Shown piece by piece: positions 33,869-43,315 of a DNA stretch of 64,000 nt (position 1 is its first letter; every line of letters starts with the position of its first letter). The stretch comes from Porcincola sp945869225. Lineage in GTDB: Bacteria > Bacillota > Clostridia > Lachnospirales > Lachnospiraceae. The notes under the pieces were generated by a model. The model was not told where the DNA came from, searched no databases, and saw only the letters and a program-made list of their open reading frames with translations. The stretch spans positions 1-64,000 of the forward strand of contig NZ_JBQKGW010000009.1 of the NCBI RefSeq assembly GCF_052118625.1. The letters run 5' to 3'. A program made the translations under genes and the position numbers.

Positions 33869-35542
33869 TTACACCAGAAGCCTTGTCCGTTCCTCCTGCC
33901 GGGGCTCGTCTTCTGCGGGCTCCGGGCCAGACGTGTAGAGAGCTGTGATGATCGCGGTCCCGCCATTCGCCGCACAGAAGATGCGGAACCTGCATGTCGT
34001 TTCAAGCGGCAGCTTTTCCACCGGATGCCCATGTTCATCCTGGATAATACAGGACTTCGTCTTTGATGCAAGCACAGCGCCGCCCTTTCTAGCATATATC
34101 TTCACCTTCGCCAGTTCGGTTCCCTCCAGATATGTGTCCTTCACGATCTCCGAGAGCTTTACGCCTTTTCTGTATTCCTGAAGACACACCTGGTTCATTG
34201 CCGGTACTCCAAATATCTTCTGCTGTTCCATCACAACATAATAGCGAAGATATCCGGACAGGCAGCGTGTCTGTGTCTGGAACAGAAGAATCACGGCTGC
34301 AGCGATCAGCAGTCCGATCATCGCTGCGATCATCCAGACGGTCTGCATGCTTCCAATCAGCGCCTGCACATCTGCGGCAATTTCGACTTCTGACGACTTT
34401 CCTCTGCGCGCTGCCACAACGCGGATGATCGATGTTCCATTTTCCAGCCCGCTGATGATCAACTGTGTTCCATTCACCTGCACACGGACGGACCGGCCTT
34501 CCATCACCTGAGCCGTGACGGTTGCCGGTACCTTGTCCCGGCTGTCCTCTGCTCTCAGGCTGAACAATGCCCCAAGATCGACGGATGCCCGGCAAAGCTG
34601 CGGAATCAGTCCGCCAAGTCTGACGGGGCCTGAAATATTTCCGATCATCGCCGGTGCTCCTTCCGTCTCTGTTTCCATCCCATCTGTCTGCTCAGGCTTC
34701 TCAGTATACTGAAGCTCCATCTCTGTCATCAGAAGAGCTGCAGACTCCGTTTCAAACTCTGTTTCGGTCTCTGTTTCCAGCTCCGGCGAAGGCAGGGTTT
34801 CTCTTGCCTGTGTACTCAATGTCAGCAGAATTCCGCTCAGGTATGATATATCCTCAGCCCGGATAAAGCTCCCGCCCGTCCGTTCCGCCAGATACCCCAG
34901 CAGATTCTCATCGATTGCTCCACTGGTTCCAAGGCCGATGGTATCGAACCGGATCCTCATGTCCCTGGCCTGCTCTGCCGCCGTCAAAGCCATTGTCAAG
35001 GAAGCCTTCTCCGCGGCCTCCTCGTCCTGCTCATGCGGCAGATCAATCATTCCGTCCGTCACGAGAATCACCCGTCTGTCCTGGCCTGAGGCATCTTCCT
35101 GCAGAATGGATACGGCCCTCCTCAAAGCACTCCCGATATCGGTATCCCCCCGTGTGTAGGATAACGCCTGTATGAAGGAACATGCACCGTCCGCCTGACC
35201 GCCTTCCACCTTGGACAGTGGGTATTCCGTGCCGATTTGATCCGAAAACGGAATGACAGCGGCCTTTCCTTCCAGCTCTGAGAGTTTTCGGATGCTGTCC
35301 TCGACTGCCTTTTTCATCTGGTTTCCCGGGTCTGTCGAGAACATAGAACCACTGACGTCCAGGACAAACACAACTTCCCGGGCAGCTTCCAGATTCACAG
35401 TCTCCCCCGATTCAGTGGCAAACGCCCCGGCGTCTGCCCGCCTCCCCAAAATCAGAAGGAGGAAGACCATACCGATGATCACCGGCAGTATCACAGCAGC
35501 ATGCTGATACGGGACATTTCTTCGATGGATACGCTGTTTCAT
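33869..35542 (-). CDS. VWA-domain membrane protein
   Basis: 557 residues. Membrane span 16-33, then a von Willebrand A domain with a complete MIDAS start DVSGSM (62-67) and later Thr/Asp sites (RGDTDIGSAL; LVTDGMID). An acidic Glu/Thr linker follows (ETETETEFETES), then a beta-rich segment, a second span (about 402-424) and a C-terminal cytosolic domain of 130 residues with no family I know. So the VWA domain faces outside and a cytosolic module is attached. ATG 35542 has GGGAGG 7 bases before it. Function unknown; a ligand-binding or signalling role is inferred. Confidence 0.85.
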   Translation of the reverse strand: MKQRIHRRNVPYQHAAVILPVIIGMVFLLLILGRRADAGAFATESGETVNLEAAREVVFVLDVSGSMFSTDPGNQMKKAVEDSIRKLSELEGKAAVIPFSDQIGTEYPLSKVEGGQADGACSFIQALSYTRGDTDIGSALRRAVSILQEDASGQDRRVILVTDGMIDLPHEQDEEAAEKASLTMALTAAEQARDMRIRFDTIGLGTSGAIDENLLGYLAERTGGSFIRAEDISYLSGILLTLSTQARETLPSPELETETETEFETESAALLMTEMELQYTEKPEQTDGMETETEGAPAMIGNISGPVRLGGLIPQLCRASVDLGALFSLRAEDSRDKVPATVTAQVMEGRSVRVQVNGTQLIISGLENGTSIIRVVAARRGKSSEVEIAADVQALIGSMQTVWMIAAMIGLLIAAAVILLFQTQTRCLSGYLRYYVVMEQQKIFGVPAMNQVCLQEYRKGVKLSEIVKDTYLEGTELAKVKIYARKGGAVLASKTKSCIIQDEHGHPVEKLPLETTCRFRIFCAANGGTAIITALYTSGPEPAEDEPRQEERTRLLV

Positions 35543-35800
35543 TAGAGTACCTCCCTGGCTGTAACATGATCGTGTGAAACCATCAGCCTGGCGCAAGGCC
35601 CGGCTGCTGTATACAGAATCGAAATCTCGGAGTCGGATCATGGAAGATTAAGCGCTTTCCCGGGAAAAAAGACAGAAGAATCCATACGCAGATGAATCCA
35701 TGGTGAACTGGAACTGGTTTTCGGGTTTTCTTGTTTTCTGGATTTCAGATATTCGGATCGGAAGATAGAATTGATTCAACTTTAGAATTGAAGTGTCCTT

Positions 35801-35829
35801 ATTCTACGATGTACGTGGTTTGTTTGCAA
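35801..35829 (-). promoter_or_regulatory. Promoter of the VWA gene
   Basis: Minus TTGCAA (35824-35829), 17 bases, TAGAAT (35801-35806). Transcription starts near 35794, giving a leader of about 250 bases that holds two copies of AGAATTGA. Nothing else is recognised in 35543-35800. Confidence 0.55.
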
Positions 35830-35878
35830 GAGAGTTCCCGTTAAAATGTTACAGCTTTTCACAATCATTCATACTTTC

Positions 35879-35907
35879 TTTACAATTGATTCATCTTACT
35901 GTAAGAT
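35879..35907 (+). promoter_or_regulatory. Promoter of the glucosaminidase gene
   Basis: TTTACA (35879-35884), 17 bases, TAAGAT (35902-35907). The leader to the ATG is about 100 bases. Confidence 0.55.
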
Positions 35908-36015
35908 ATACGGAGATATATTGATCGATTTTGTTTATTTCCATGATACTGATGCCGGACAGCCGTCTGAATCAGTGATGAAAGGCTTCCCGGAAGCTGT
36001 CAAGAGGGGATTTTC

Positions 36016-37287
36016 ATGATGAAACAGCGTAATATTACCCGCCGGTTCCATGCGATGCGCGCCGCCGTGATGATTCTGATGGCATGCGCATGTCTCATGT
36101 GTCTATTGACTGCCAGTCCGAAGCCGGCATACGCGGCAAACTCAAAAAACACGCTCCGTACTTCACGCTCAGCAGAAAGAAGCGGCGCAGGCTGGACCCG
36201 TGAGGGAGAAGCTGTCTCCTATATTCTGCCGTCCGGAAAGAAGGCTGCCGGGTTCAGGAAAATCGGCCGATACTGGTATCACTTCGATAAAGGCGGAACA
36301 CTCAGCACGGGATGGTTTACTGTCAAATCCCGCCGCTACTTTGCCAAAAAAACCGGTACAGTCGGCAAAACATACGGCATACTTCGAACCGGTTTCCGGA
36401 AGGTGGATGGTGTCTATTATTATTTCAACACAACCGGAAAGAAGGGCGTGGTCGGACGTCAGAAAACGGGCTGGATCACCGTGGGCAGATACCGCTACTA
36501 TTATCATCCGGACGGGACGAAGGCCTCTGGTCTGACAACGATTGGCAGGAAGCTCTTCTACTTCTCCGAGACCGGAGCTGTCAAATACCGCGGAAGGCTC
36601 GTGACTGGCTGGAAAACCGTCGATGGCAAAAAATACTACTTCCGTCCCACGGGCAAGATCGGCACAGTCGGGGCCGCCTACAAAAACAAGAAGGTTAAAA
36701 TCAAGAAGAAATATTACCGCTTCGACGCAGAGGGCTCGCTTATTACCAATAATACGAATACCGCTTCTTCCAGTACGGCACCGGTCGCCAGTGTTGTCTC
36801 AAACGAAGTCTTCATCGAGACCATCGGCACCCTTGCACATGCAGACATGCAGCAGAGCGGGGTCCTGGCTTCTGTCACAACCGCACAGGCCATCCTTGAG
36901 AGTGCTTCCGGCACGTCGGTCCTGGCGATCTACGCAGGCAACCTGTTCGGGATGAAAGCAGCCCTCTCGGGAAACAACTGGCCTTCTGCATGGAACGGCG
37001 CAACCTACAAGAAACAGACGCTGGAATATATGAACAATTCCTACATCTCTGTCTATGCGGACTTCCGGAAATATGAAAACTGGGCACAGAGCGTCGCTGA
37101 TCACTCTGCCTACCTGACAGGTGCACAGAAGTCGAAGGGGATCCTGCGGTATGCAGGTCTTGCAGGTGAGAAAGATTATAAAAAAGCCGCTTCCATCATC
37201 AAGGCTGGCGGCTATGCCACAGACCCTGGCTATGTTGCCAAGCTCTGCAGTCTCATCGAGCGCTACAACCTCACGCGCTTTGACTGA
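36016..37287 (+). CDS. Secreted glucosaminidase with cell-wall-binding repeats
   Basis: 423 residues. Signal peptide ending AYA (about residue 40). Residues 60-245 contain several choline-binding-type repeats (GFRKIGRYWYHFDKGG, GWFTVKSRRYFAKKTG, GWKTVDGKKYYFRPTG), strongly basic, for wall attachment. The C-terminal 150 residues are a GH73 N-acetylglucosaminidase domain, with the probable catalytic Glu in AQAILES near 296 and GNLFGMKA after it. It probably cuts peptidoglycan during growth or separation. GAGGGG lies 6 bases before the first of two ATGs. Own promoter and terminator. Confidence 0.9.
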   Translation: MMKQRNITRRFHAMRAAVMILMACACLMCLLTASPKPAYAANSKNTLRTSRSAERSGAGWTREGEAVSYILPSGKKAAGFRKIGRYWYHFDKGGTLSTGWFTVKSRRYFAKKTGTVGKTYGILRTGFRKVDGVYYYFNTTGKKGVVGRQKTGWITVGRYRYYYHPDGTKASGLTTIGRKLFYFSETGAVKYRGRLVTGWKTVDGKKYYFRPTGKIGTVGAAYKNKKVKIKKKYYRFDAEGSLITNNTNTASSSTAPVASVVSNEVFIETIGTLAHADMQQSGVLASVTTAQAILESASGTSVLAIYAGNLFGMKAALSGNNWPSAWNGATYKKQTLEYMNNSYISVYADFRKYENWAQSVADHSAYLTGAQKSKGILRYAGLAGEKDYKKAASIIKAGGYATDPGYVAKLCSLIERYNLTRFD

Positions 37288-37310
37288 CTGATGATCCAGT
37301 GAATTTAAAA

Positions 37311-37359
37311 AGGAGGGGACACCAGTCCGGCACTTTCCGCCGGACCGGCGTCCCCTCCT
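37311..37359. terminator. Strong terminator after the glucosaminidase gene
   Basis: A compound stem: AGGAGGGGAC (37311-37320) with GTCCCCTCCT (37350-37359) and inside it GTCCGGC (37325-37331) with GCCGGAC (37339-37345). A-rich on the left, TTATTTT on the right; it may also serve gdhA. Confidence 0.85.
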
Positions 37360-37428
37360 CTTATTTTCCACCAGGATCAGTCTCCATACAGATACATGTT
37401 CTGTACAGAGACCGGATCAGAGCCTCTT

Positions 37429-38763
37429 TCAGACAATACCCTGTGCATTCATTGCGTCAGCAACCTTGACAAAGCCGGCAATGTTTGCGCCGGTCACATA
37501 GTCGCGCTCTCTGCCATATCTCTTTGCTGTATCTGAGACATTCGCAAAGATATTGTTCATGATACGATGAAGCTTCTCATCAACCTCCTCAAAGGTCCAG
37601 GACAGTCTCTCGGAATTCTGGCTCATCTCAAGCGCGGAGGTTGCGACCCCGCCGGCGTTGGACGCCTTTCCAGGTGAGAACAGGAGTCCCTTGGACTGGA
37701 TGTACTGAGTTGCCTCCAGTGTCGTCGGCATGTTTGCGCCCTCCGCGACACAGTAGCAGCCGTTTTCAACCAGCATCTTCGCATCATCCAGGTTCAGTTC
37801 GTTCTGGGTTGCGCACGGGCAGGCGATGTCGCACTTGACGCTCCAGACGCCCTTTCCTGTATGATACTCGGCATTCGGTCTCTTCTCCTTGTACTCAGTC
37901 AGACGTGCACGATGCACCTCCTTGACCTCCTTGAGGGTTGCGACATCGATTCCGTCCGGATCATAAATCCATCCGGTTGAATCAGAGCAGGTGACAACCT
38001 TCGCACCAAGCTGCTGAGCCTTCTCGATCGCGTAGATCGCGACGTTCCCTGCGCCGGAAACCGCAATGGTCTGTCCCTTGATATCTCTTCCATTCTCCTT
38101 CAGCATCGCCTCCAGGAAGTAGATCAGACCATAGCCTGTCGCCTGCGTTCTTGCAAGGGAACCGCCGTAAGAAAGTCCTTTTCCGGTCAGGACGCCCTCA
38201 TAGCGGCCGGTCAGCCTCTTGTACTCTCCGTACAGATACCCGATCTCCCGTCCGCCTACACCGATATCCCCTGCCGGGACGTCTGTGTCCGCGCCGATAT
38301 GACGATACAGCTCATCCATAAAGCTCTGGCAGAATGCCATGACCTCCCTGTCGGACTTTCCCTTCGGGTCAAAATCGGCGCCGCCCTTGCCGCCTCCGAT
38401 CGGAAGCCCTGTCAGCGAATTCTTGAAGGTCTGCTCAAAACCGAGAAACTTCAGCGTTCCAAGCGTGACAGACGGATGAAAACGAAGTCCTCCCTTGTAC
38501 GGCCCGATGGCGCTGTTGAACTGGACGCGGTACCCGTTGTTAACCTGAACCTGTCCCTTGTCGTCTACCCATGGAACGCGGAACATGATGACACGCTCCG
38601 GCGTTGTCAGTCTCTCCAAGAGCGCTTCTTTTCTGTACTCCTGCTCGTTCTCCTCGATCACCGGGCGAAGAGTACTCAGAACCTCCTTCACGGCCTGATG
38701 AAACTCCGGCTGTGCCGGGTTCTGTGCTACGACACGGTCATAGACTTCGTCTACATATGACAT
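37429..38763 (-). CDS. gdhA: NADP-type glutamate dehydrogenase
   Basis: 444 residues, hexameric type. The catalytic lysine region PIGGGKGGADFDPKGKSD and the Rossmann loop SGAGNVAIYAIEKA are both seen. It joins ammonium with 2-oxoglutarate to make glutamate; the sequence class is that of NADP-dependent enzymes. AGGAGG stands before the ATG at 38763; the longer frame upstream is not needed. It has its own strong promoter. Confidence 0.97.
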   Translation of the reverse strand: MSYVDEVYDRVVAQNPAQPEFHQAVKEVLSTLRPVIEENEQEYRKEALLERLTTPERVIMFRVPWVDDKGQVQVNNGYRVQFNSAIGPYKGGLRFHPSVTLGTLKFLGFEQTFKNSLTGLPIGGGKGGADFDPKGKSDREVMAFCQSFMDELYRHIGADTDVPAGDIGVGGREIGYLYGEYKRLTGRYEGVLTGKGLSYGGSLARTQATGYGLIYFLEAMLKENGRDIKGQTIAVSGAGNVAIYAIEKAQQLGAKVVTCSDSTGWIYDPDGIDVATLKEVKEVHRARLTEYKEKRPNAEYHTGKGVWSVKCDIACPCATQNELNLDDAKMLVENGCYCVAEGANMPTTLEATQYIQSKGLLFSPGKASNAGGVATSALEMSQNSERLSWTFEEVDEKLHRIMNNIFANVSDTAKRYGRERDYVTGANIAGFVKVADAMNAQGIV

Positions 38764-38814
38764 TGAATCTGTCCTCCTGAACCTGATAATTTGTCGTAAT
38801 ATCTCAACGCTCTT

Positions 38815-38843
38815 ATTATAGTCGAAGAAACTGTGGCTTTCAA
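38815..38843 (-). promoter_or_regulatory. Promoter of gdhA
   Basis: Minus TTGAAA (38838-38843), 17 bases, TATAAT (38815-38820). Confidence 0.8.
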
Positions 38844-38927
38844 GCATTCCCCGGAAATAATTCCGTCTTGCCCGCGGTATTTGTTATATTTTTGGAACAA
38901 TTCTTCGGATTCAAACATTTTCTGCGG

Positions 38928-39785
38928 TCAGCAGTTTTTCAGAAATGTTTCAAACCTTGCCCTGTCCTCCTCATACTCCCGGAGGCCGGTGTCGTAAATT
39001 CCCTGCAGCACGCCGGGATCCTTTGTGTAAGTCGAGACATGAATCGGCTCATGCGGCGCAAAGATGAATGCATGCCCCTCCTCCTCCAGCCTTCGTGTTG
39101 CTCTGAGCTGGCGGTTGTAGCGGATATGCCGCATCTCGATCGAATGGATCAGGTTCGGGTAGTTCCGAAGCAATGTCCGATAGGCAAACCTCATTTTTTC
39201 GGGTTCCCTGACGGAATCCTTCGGTCTGCACAGGATGACAATGACCTTGTCGCAGCCCGCTTCCAGCGCGTGCTGAACCGGCAGGGAGTTGCTGCATCCG
39301 CCGTCACAGTATTTTCTGCCGTGCACCTCAATCGGCCTGCAGACGACCGGAATGGAGCAGCTGGCCATGATGGCTGAATAGTCGGTCGAGGAGACATCCT
39401 CCTTTGTGAAATAATGCGGCTTTCCAGTTTCAACATCGGTCGCAACCGCCCACCATTCGGCAGGATTTCTGACCATCGCGTCGTAGTCAAGCGGATCAAT
39501 GCCTCCCTCTGCCGTATAGTCCTGATAAATGCGCCTTAAATTGAAAACGGACCCGCTGCTTTTCCATGCCTGAAGGCCAAGGTATTCCGGATCCTGTACA
39601 TGGTCGACGAAAAATCTTCTGTTTCTGTCCCGCTGTCCCGCCAGAAAGGAAGCGCCGCACGCGCACCCCGCGGATACGCCGATCACATAGTCCGGCTTCA
39701 CCTGGTCATCCATCATACGATCCAGAATTGCAGCTGTATACGCGCATTTCATGCCGCCGCCTTCCAGCACCAGTCCAAGCTTCAT
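38928..39785 (-). CDS. Patatin-like phospholipase
   Basis: 285 residues. Oxyanion loop EGGGMK (near 8-13), nucleophile elbow GVSAG (near 36-40), and the DGG motif with the catalytic Asp near 160. Family members hydrolyse acyl chains from lipids. No signal peptide, so it acts in the cytosol or on the inner leaflet. The ATG at 39785 starts MKLGLVLEGGG; AAGGAG is 11 bases upstream. Follows folD with 76 bases between. Confidence 0.92.
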   Translation of the reverse strand: MKLGLVLEGGGMKCAYTAAILDRMMDDQVKPDYVIGVSAGCACGASFLAGQRDRNRRFFVDHVQDPEYLGLQAWKSSGSVFNLRRIYQDYTAEGGIDPLDYDAMVRNPAEWWAVATDVETGKPHYFTKEDVSSTDYSAIMASCSIPVVCRPIEVHGRKYCDGGCSNSLPVQHALEAGCDKVIVILCRPKDSVREPEKMRFAYRTLLRNYPNLIHSIEMRHIRYNRQLRATRRLEEEGHAFIFAPHEPIHVSTYTKDPGVLQGIYDTGLREYEEDRARFETFLKNC

Positions 39786-39861
39786 GACTTTTCCAACTCC
39801 TTCTTTTCCTTTATGATTTTCAATGTGAATCTTTCCCACGCCACAGCTGCTGTTTTCCGCA

Positions 39862-40707
39862 TCACTTCTTCAGTGCCGCCTCTGCCACGTGAAGCGCCAG
39901 CACCGATGTCGTGACCGCTCCGACTCCGCGCGGCACCGGCGTAATCATCGCTACGACCGGCTCTGCCTCCTCGAAGGCAACATCGCCACACAGTCTCCCG
40001 TCCGGACCGACATTGATCCCTACATCGATGACAACCTGCCCTTCGCGCAAAGACGTTCCTCTGACAACCCCCGCGTGACCGGCGGCAGCGACCAGGATAT
40101 CCGCCTCCCCTGCAACAGAAGGCAGATCGGCTGTCCGCGTATGTGCGATCGTTACGGTTGCATGCCGCTGCAGCAGCATCATTGCGACAGGCTTTCCGAT
40201 TACAGAGGACCTTCCGACAACCACCGCTCTTTTTCCCTTCGGATCAATTTGGTAGTGGTCGAGAATCTCCATCACCGCCTGCGCCGTGCAGGGCGGATAC
40301 CCGAGTTTTTTTCCCTGGAAGACACCGCTGAGCGATAAATCTGTCATGCCGTCGATATCCTTTGACGGAGAGAGCGCATTTTCAATCCGAGATGCGTTGA
40401 GGTGACCCGGAAGCGGGCGGAAAAGAAGAACGCCGTGGACAGCCGGGTCTTCATTGGCATCTTGAATCACAGCCAGAAGCTCCTCCTCGCCCACATGCTC
40501 AGGAAAAACGGCCGTCCTCACATTGATTCCGAATGAACGGCACCTTTTGACAGCCCCCTTCTCATAGGACAGATCGCTCTCCTTCTCTCCAACCCGTATG
40601 ATCAGAAGACCGGGGATGATTCCTTTCTTCTCTGCCTCTTGAACTTTCTCTCTGATCCTGTCTGCAAGAGATTCGTTCACGTCCTTTCCGAGCATCAGCT
40701 GCGCCAT
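39862..40707 (-). CDS. folD: FolD, dehydrogenase with altered cyclohydrolase site
   Basis: 281 residues, methylene-tetrahydrofolate dehydrogenase fold, with NADP loop VVGRSSVIGKPVA and DIDGMTD intact. Aligning to E. coli FolD around Tyr50 (here Tyr48, SYEKGAVKRC), the catalytic Lys54 is Ala52 (codon at 40552-40554), and Gln98 is Phe96 (LLFRPLP). Both residues belong to the cyclohydrolase reaction, so this enzyme should keep the dehydrogenase only. FchA, a separate cyclohydrolase, is encoded 69 bases upstream in the same direction, and MetF before that. The variant may be common in Clostridia. Confidence 0.95.
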   Translation of the reverse strand: MAQLMLGKDVNESLADRIREKVQEAEKKGIIPGLLIIRVGEKESDLSYEKGAVKRCRSFGINVRTAVFPEHVGEEELLAVIQDANEDPAVHGVLLFRPLPGHLNASRIENALSPSKDIDGMTDLSLSGVFQGKKLGYPPCTAQAVMEILDHYQIDPKGKRAVVVGRSSVIGKPVAMMLLQRHATVTIAHTRTADLPSVAGEADILVAAAGHAGVVRGTSLREGQVVIDVGINVGPDGRLCGDVAFEEAEPVVAMITPVPRGVGAVTTSVLALHVAEAALKK

Positions 40708-40776
40708 ACGCCGTTGTCCTCCGTTCTGTACGTTCTGTGCATACCATTCGTCCTGCCTGATTCAGACTTTCCCTGT

Positions 40777-41433
40777 TCACTGATTCCGCTGCAGGAAGCT
40801 GCTGACAGACAGAAAGATGCGCTCAGTCTCATCCTGGCATTCAGCAAGGATTTCCTGTGCCCGTCGTTCCAGCTGTCCGGCTGTCTTCTGATCCTCCATC
40901 AGTCTGGTGTTGACCGTGACATTCAGGGCAGCACAGCGGGCAGCCGCCTCGAGAATGGCAGCCGCGCAGCCGGCATCCGATACGGCGATCACGGAGCCCT
41001 TCCTGGCAGCCTCCCTCACAAGCGCCAGCGCTTCCCGTGTCTTCTCCATGATACGGAGCGGTGATTCTGCTGCGCGCCTGAGCGCCCGCTCCATCTCCTC
41101 CCTGCGGGCAGCCTTCTCCTCCTCTGTCCCGCGTGGAAGACGGTACGCTGCAGCAAGCGGCGCAAATGCCTCTGCGTCTTCATCGATGAGGCCCAGAAAT
41201 TCTTCACGCAGCCGGCCGGCATCCCGGATCAGCGCATTCATGTCCGCCTGGACCGCTTCATACTTTTTCTTTCCAACCGTCAGCGAAGCAACCATGCTGC
41301 TGAGCGCGGCTGCAAGCGCGCCGCAGAGCGCCGCCGCCCCTCCGCCGCCAGGGACAGGTGCATTTCCCGAAAGCTCCCGCGCAAAATCCGCAAGCGTCAT
41401 CTGCTGCATCTGTTCCTCACGCTCTCTCACCAT
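40777..41433 (-). CDS. fchA: Methenyl-tetrahydrofolate cyclohydrolase / cyclodeaminase family
   Basis: 218 residues, all-helical FTCD-C/FchA family (APVPGGGGAAALCGALAAAL near 25-44 is the signature). It can hydrolyse methenyl-THF to formyl-THF or act as a formimino-THF cyclodeaminase. Placement between metF and a FolD with a broken cyclohydrolase site favours the first role. GGGGGAG lies before the ATG. Confidence 0.9.
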   Translation of the reverse strand: MVREREEQMQQMTLADFARELSGNAPVPGGGGAAALCGALAAALSSMVASLTVGKKKYEAVQADMNALIRDAGRLREEFLGLIDEDAEAFAPLAAAYRLPRGTEEEKAARREEMERALRRAAESPLRIMEKTREALALVREAARKGSVIAVSDAGCAAAILEAAARCAALNVTVNTRLMEDQKTAGQLERRAQEILAECQDETERIFLSVSSFLQRNQ

Positions 41434-41478
41434 CTTTTCTCCCCCTGATTCCGCAGCTTTGCCCTGACAGACATCCGT

Positions 41479-42381
41479 TTACCGAAGACCGGCCCGCTGA
41501 AGGACTTCTCTCACATCCTCACTTTTGTCCATCGTGTAGAGGTGGATCCCATCGATCCCCTCCGCAATATACTGTTCCAGGAGCCGGACTGTATAGGCAA
41601 TCCCCTCCTCACGAAACGCTTTTTTGACATCCGGAATTTCATTTCCCTCCGGATCTGTATCAAACCAGTTGTGCGTCAAAACAAGCGCCAGATCACGCGG
41701 GACCGGACAGGCATTATGGCTGAAGCACTGATTGATCACCGATTTCTTTGAAATGACCGGCATGATCCCTGCATCAACCGGAATGGCGATTCCTGCCTTC
41801 CGGATCGCCTCATGCCAGCGCCGAAACACATCCATGTCAAAGCAAAGCTGCGTGATGATGTAATCCGCCCCCAGATCCTGCTTCTGACGAAGATGCATGA
41901 TATCAGCCTCAAGGCTTGAGCACTCCACATGACCGCCGGGCGTTCCTGCGACCGCTATTTCAAAGGCCGTCCCGAACTCTTTCCGGATAAAGGCGACCAG
42001 ATCTGTTGCATGACTGAACTCTCCGCCTGTTCCGCTCTGACCATACGGAATATCTCCTCTGAGTGCAAGGATATGCGTGACCCCCTGATCGAGATAGGCC
42101 TGGAGCTGTCTTCTCACACTCTCCTTCGTCTGCCCGATGCAGGTCAGATGGGTGACCGGTACTGCCACCTTCTCCACCTCACGGAGAACCTCCCTGTTCT
42201 TTCCGACATTGCTTCCACCGGCTCCGTAGGTGCAGGAAATGTAATCCGGCTGAAGCTCCCCCAGCCGCCGGATCATCCCCGGGAGATTGTTCATCCCCTT
42301 CTCCGTCTTCGGCGGATAGACTTCGAAGGAGAGCGTCTGGCGCTTCTTCATCAGGTCACTGAATTTCATAAAGGAAGCCAT
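41479..42381 (-). CDS. metF: Methylenetetrahydrofolate reductase
   Basis: 300 residues. TIM-barrel with SFEVYPPKTEKG near the start, TYGAGGSN, and DADYIITQLCFD-type strands (GADYIITQLCFD). It reduces methylene-THF to methyl-THF for methionine synthesis or the Wood-Ljungdahl route. The start is uncertain: an ATG at 42381 (MASFMKFSD) lies after the terminator hairpin and is preferred; 42402 and 42369 are options. Confidence 0.92.
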   Translation of the reverse strand: MASFMKFSDLMKKRQTLSFEVYPPKTEKGMNNLPGMIRRLGELQPDYISCTYGAGGSNVGKNREVLREVEKVAVPVTHLTCIGQTKESVRRQLQAYLDQGVTHILALRGDIPYGQSGTGGEFSHATDLVAFIRKEFGTAFEIAVAGTPGGHVECSSLEADIMHLRQKQDLGADYIITQLCFDMDVFRRWHEAIRKAGIAIPVDAGIMPVISKKSVINQCFSHNACPVPRDLALVLTHNWFDTDPEGNEIPDVKKAFREEGIAYTVRLLEQYIAEGIDGIHLYTMDKSEDVREVLQRAGLR

Positions 42382-42402
42382 CGTATTTTTCTGTCCTTTC
42401 AT

Positions 42403-42444
42403 CAAAACAGCCGGAATCACAGACAGGTCTGTCATTCCGGCTGT
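42403..42444 (-). terminator. Terminator of the TrpXYZ-like operon
   Basis: An almost perfect 18-bp stem, ACAGCCGGAAT-c-ACAGAC (42407-42424) with its complement (42427-42444), loop AG, then TTTT on the minus strand. It ends the ABC operon or attenuates metF. Confidence 0.85.
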
Positions 42445-42501
42445 ATGGGCTGCCCACTCTTTCTGCCAGGCAGGTTTCCTTCATCTCACCGAAAATGCTA
42501 T

Positions 42502-43314
42502 TTACGCCAGCATCATGCGATCATTCGCAAACTGCCCGTGTGAGACATCGCTGAATTTTTCGAGCAGGTCTGAAACCTGCAGATGCTTTTTCTCCTCACC
42601 CGAGACTTCATAGACAATCCGTCCCTCATTCATCATGATCAGACGGTTCCCCATCCGGATTGCGTCGCGCATATTATGCGTCACCATCAGGGCTGTCAGA
42701 CTGTCCCGCTTCACCACCTCGGCTGTCAGGTGCAGAACCTTCTCGGCTGTCTTTGGGTCAAGTGCCGCCGTATGCTCATCGAGCAGCAGCAGCTTCGGCT
42801 TCTTCAGGGTCGCCATCAGCAGTGTCAGCGCCTGTCTCTGTCCGCCGGAGAGAAGGCCAACCTTCTGCGTCATACGGTCCTCGAGCCCCAGCTCGAGTGT
42901 CTTCAGCTGTTCATGGTAGATCTCATGTTCCTGTTTCGTGATCCCCCAGCCAAGTCCTCTTCTGTTTCCGCGCCGTGCGGCAAGCGCCAGGTTCTCATCG
43001 ATCTGCATCGTAGCCGCTGTTCCATTCATCGGGTCCTGGAAGACACGTCCGAGGAATTCTGCTCTTTTATATTCCGGCAGCCCGGTGATATTCTCCCCGT
43101 CCACGATGATTGACCCGCCATCCACCGGCCAGACACCGGCAATTGCGTTCAGGCAGGTACTCTTGCCGGCGCCGTTTCCACCGATAACCGTGCAGAAATC
43201 TCCGGGATTCAGCTTGAGCGTCACGCCCAGAAGGGCAGGCTTTTCGTTGATGGTTCCCTTGTTGAATGTTTTCCGGATATGGTTCAGTTCCAGCATCAGC
43301 GGTGCGTTCGCCAT
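42502..43314 (-). CDS. ABC transporter ATP-binding protein (TrpZ-like)
   Basis: 270 residues. Walker A GGNGAGKST, signature LSGGQRQALTLL, Walker B LLLLDEHTAALD (with His where Pro is usual). The order binding protein, permease, ATPase matches TrpXYZ-type importers. The ATG at 43314 overlaps the permease stop; GGGGG lies upstream. Confidence 0.92.
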   Translation of the reverse strand: MANAPLMLELNHIRKTFNKGTINEKPALLGVTLKLNPGDFCTVIGGNGAGKSTCLNAIAGVWPVDGGSIIVDGENITGLPEYKRAEFLGRVFQDPMNGTAATMQIDENLALAARRGNRRGLGWGITKQEHEIYHEQLKTLELGLEDRMTQKVGLLSGGQRQALTLLMATLKKPKLLLLDEHTAALDPKTAEKVLHLTAEVVKRDSLTALMVTHNMRDAIRMGNRLIMMNEGRIVYEVSGEEKKHLQVSDLLEKFSDVSHGQFANDRMMLA

Positions 43315-43315
43315 C

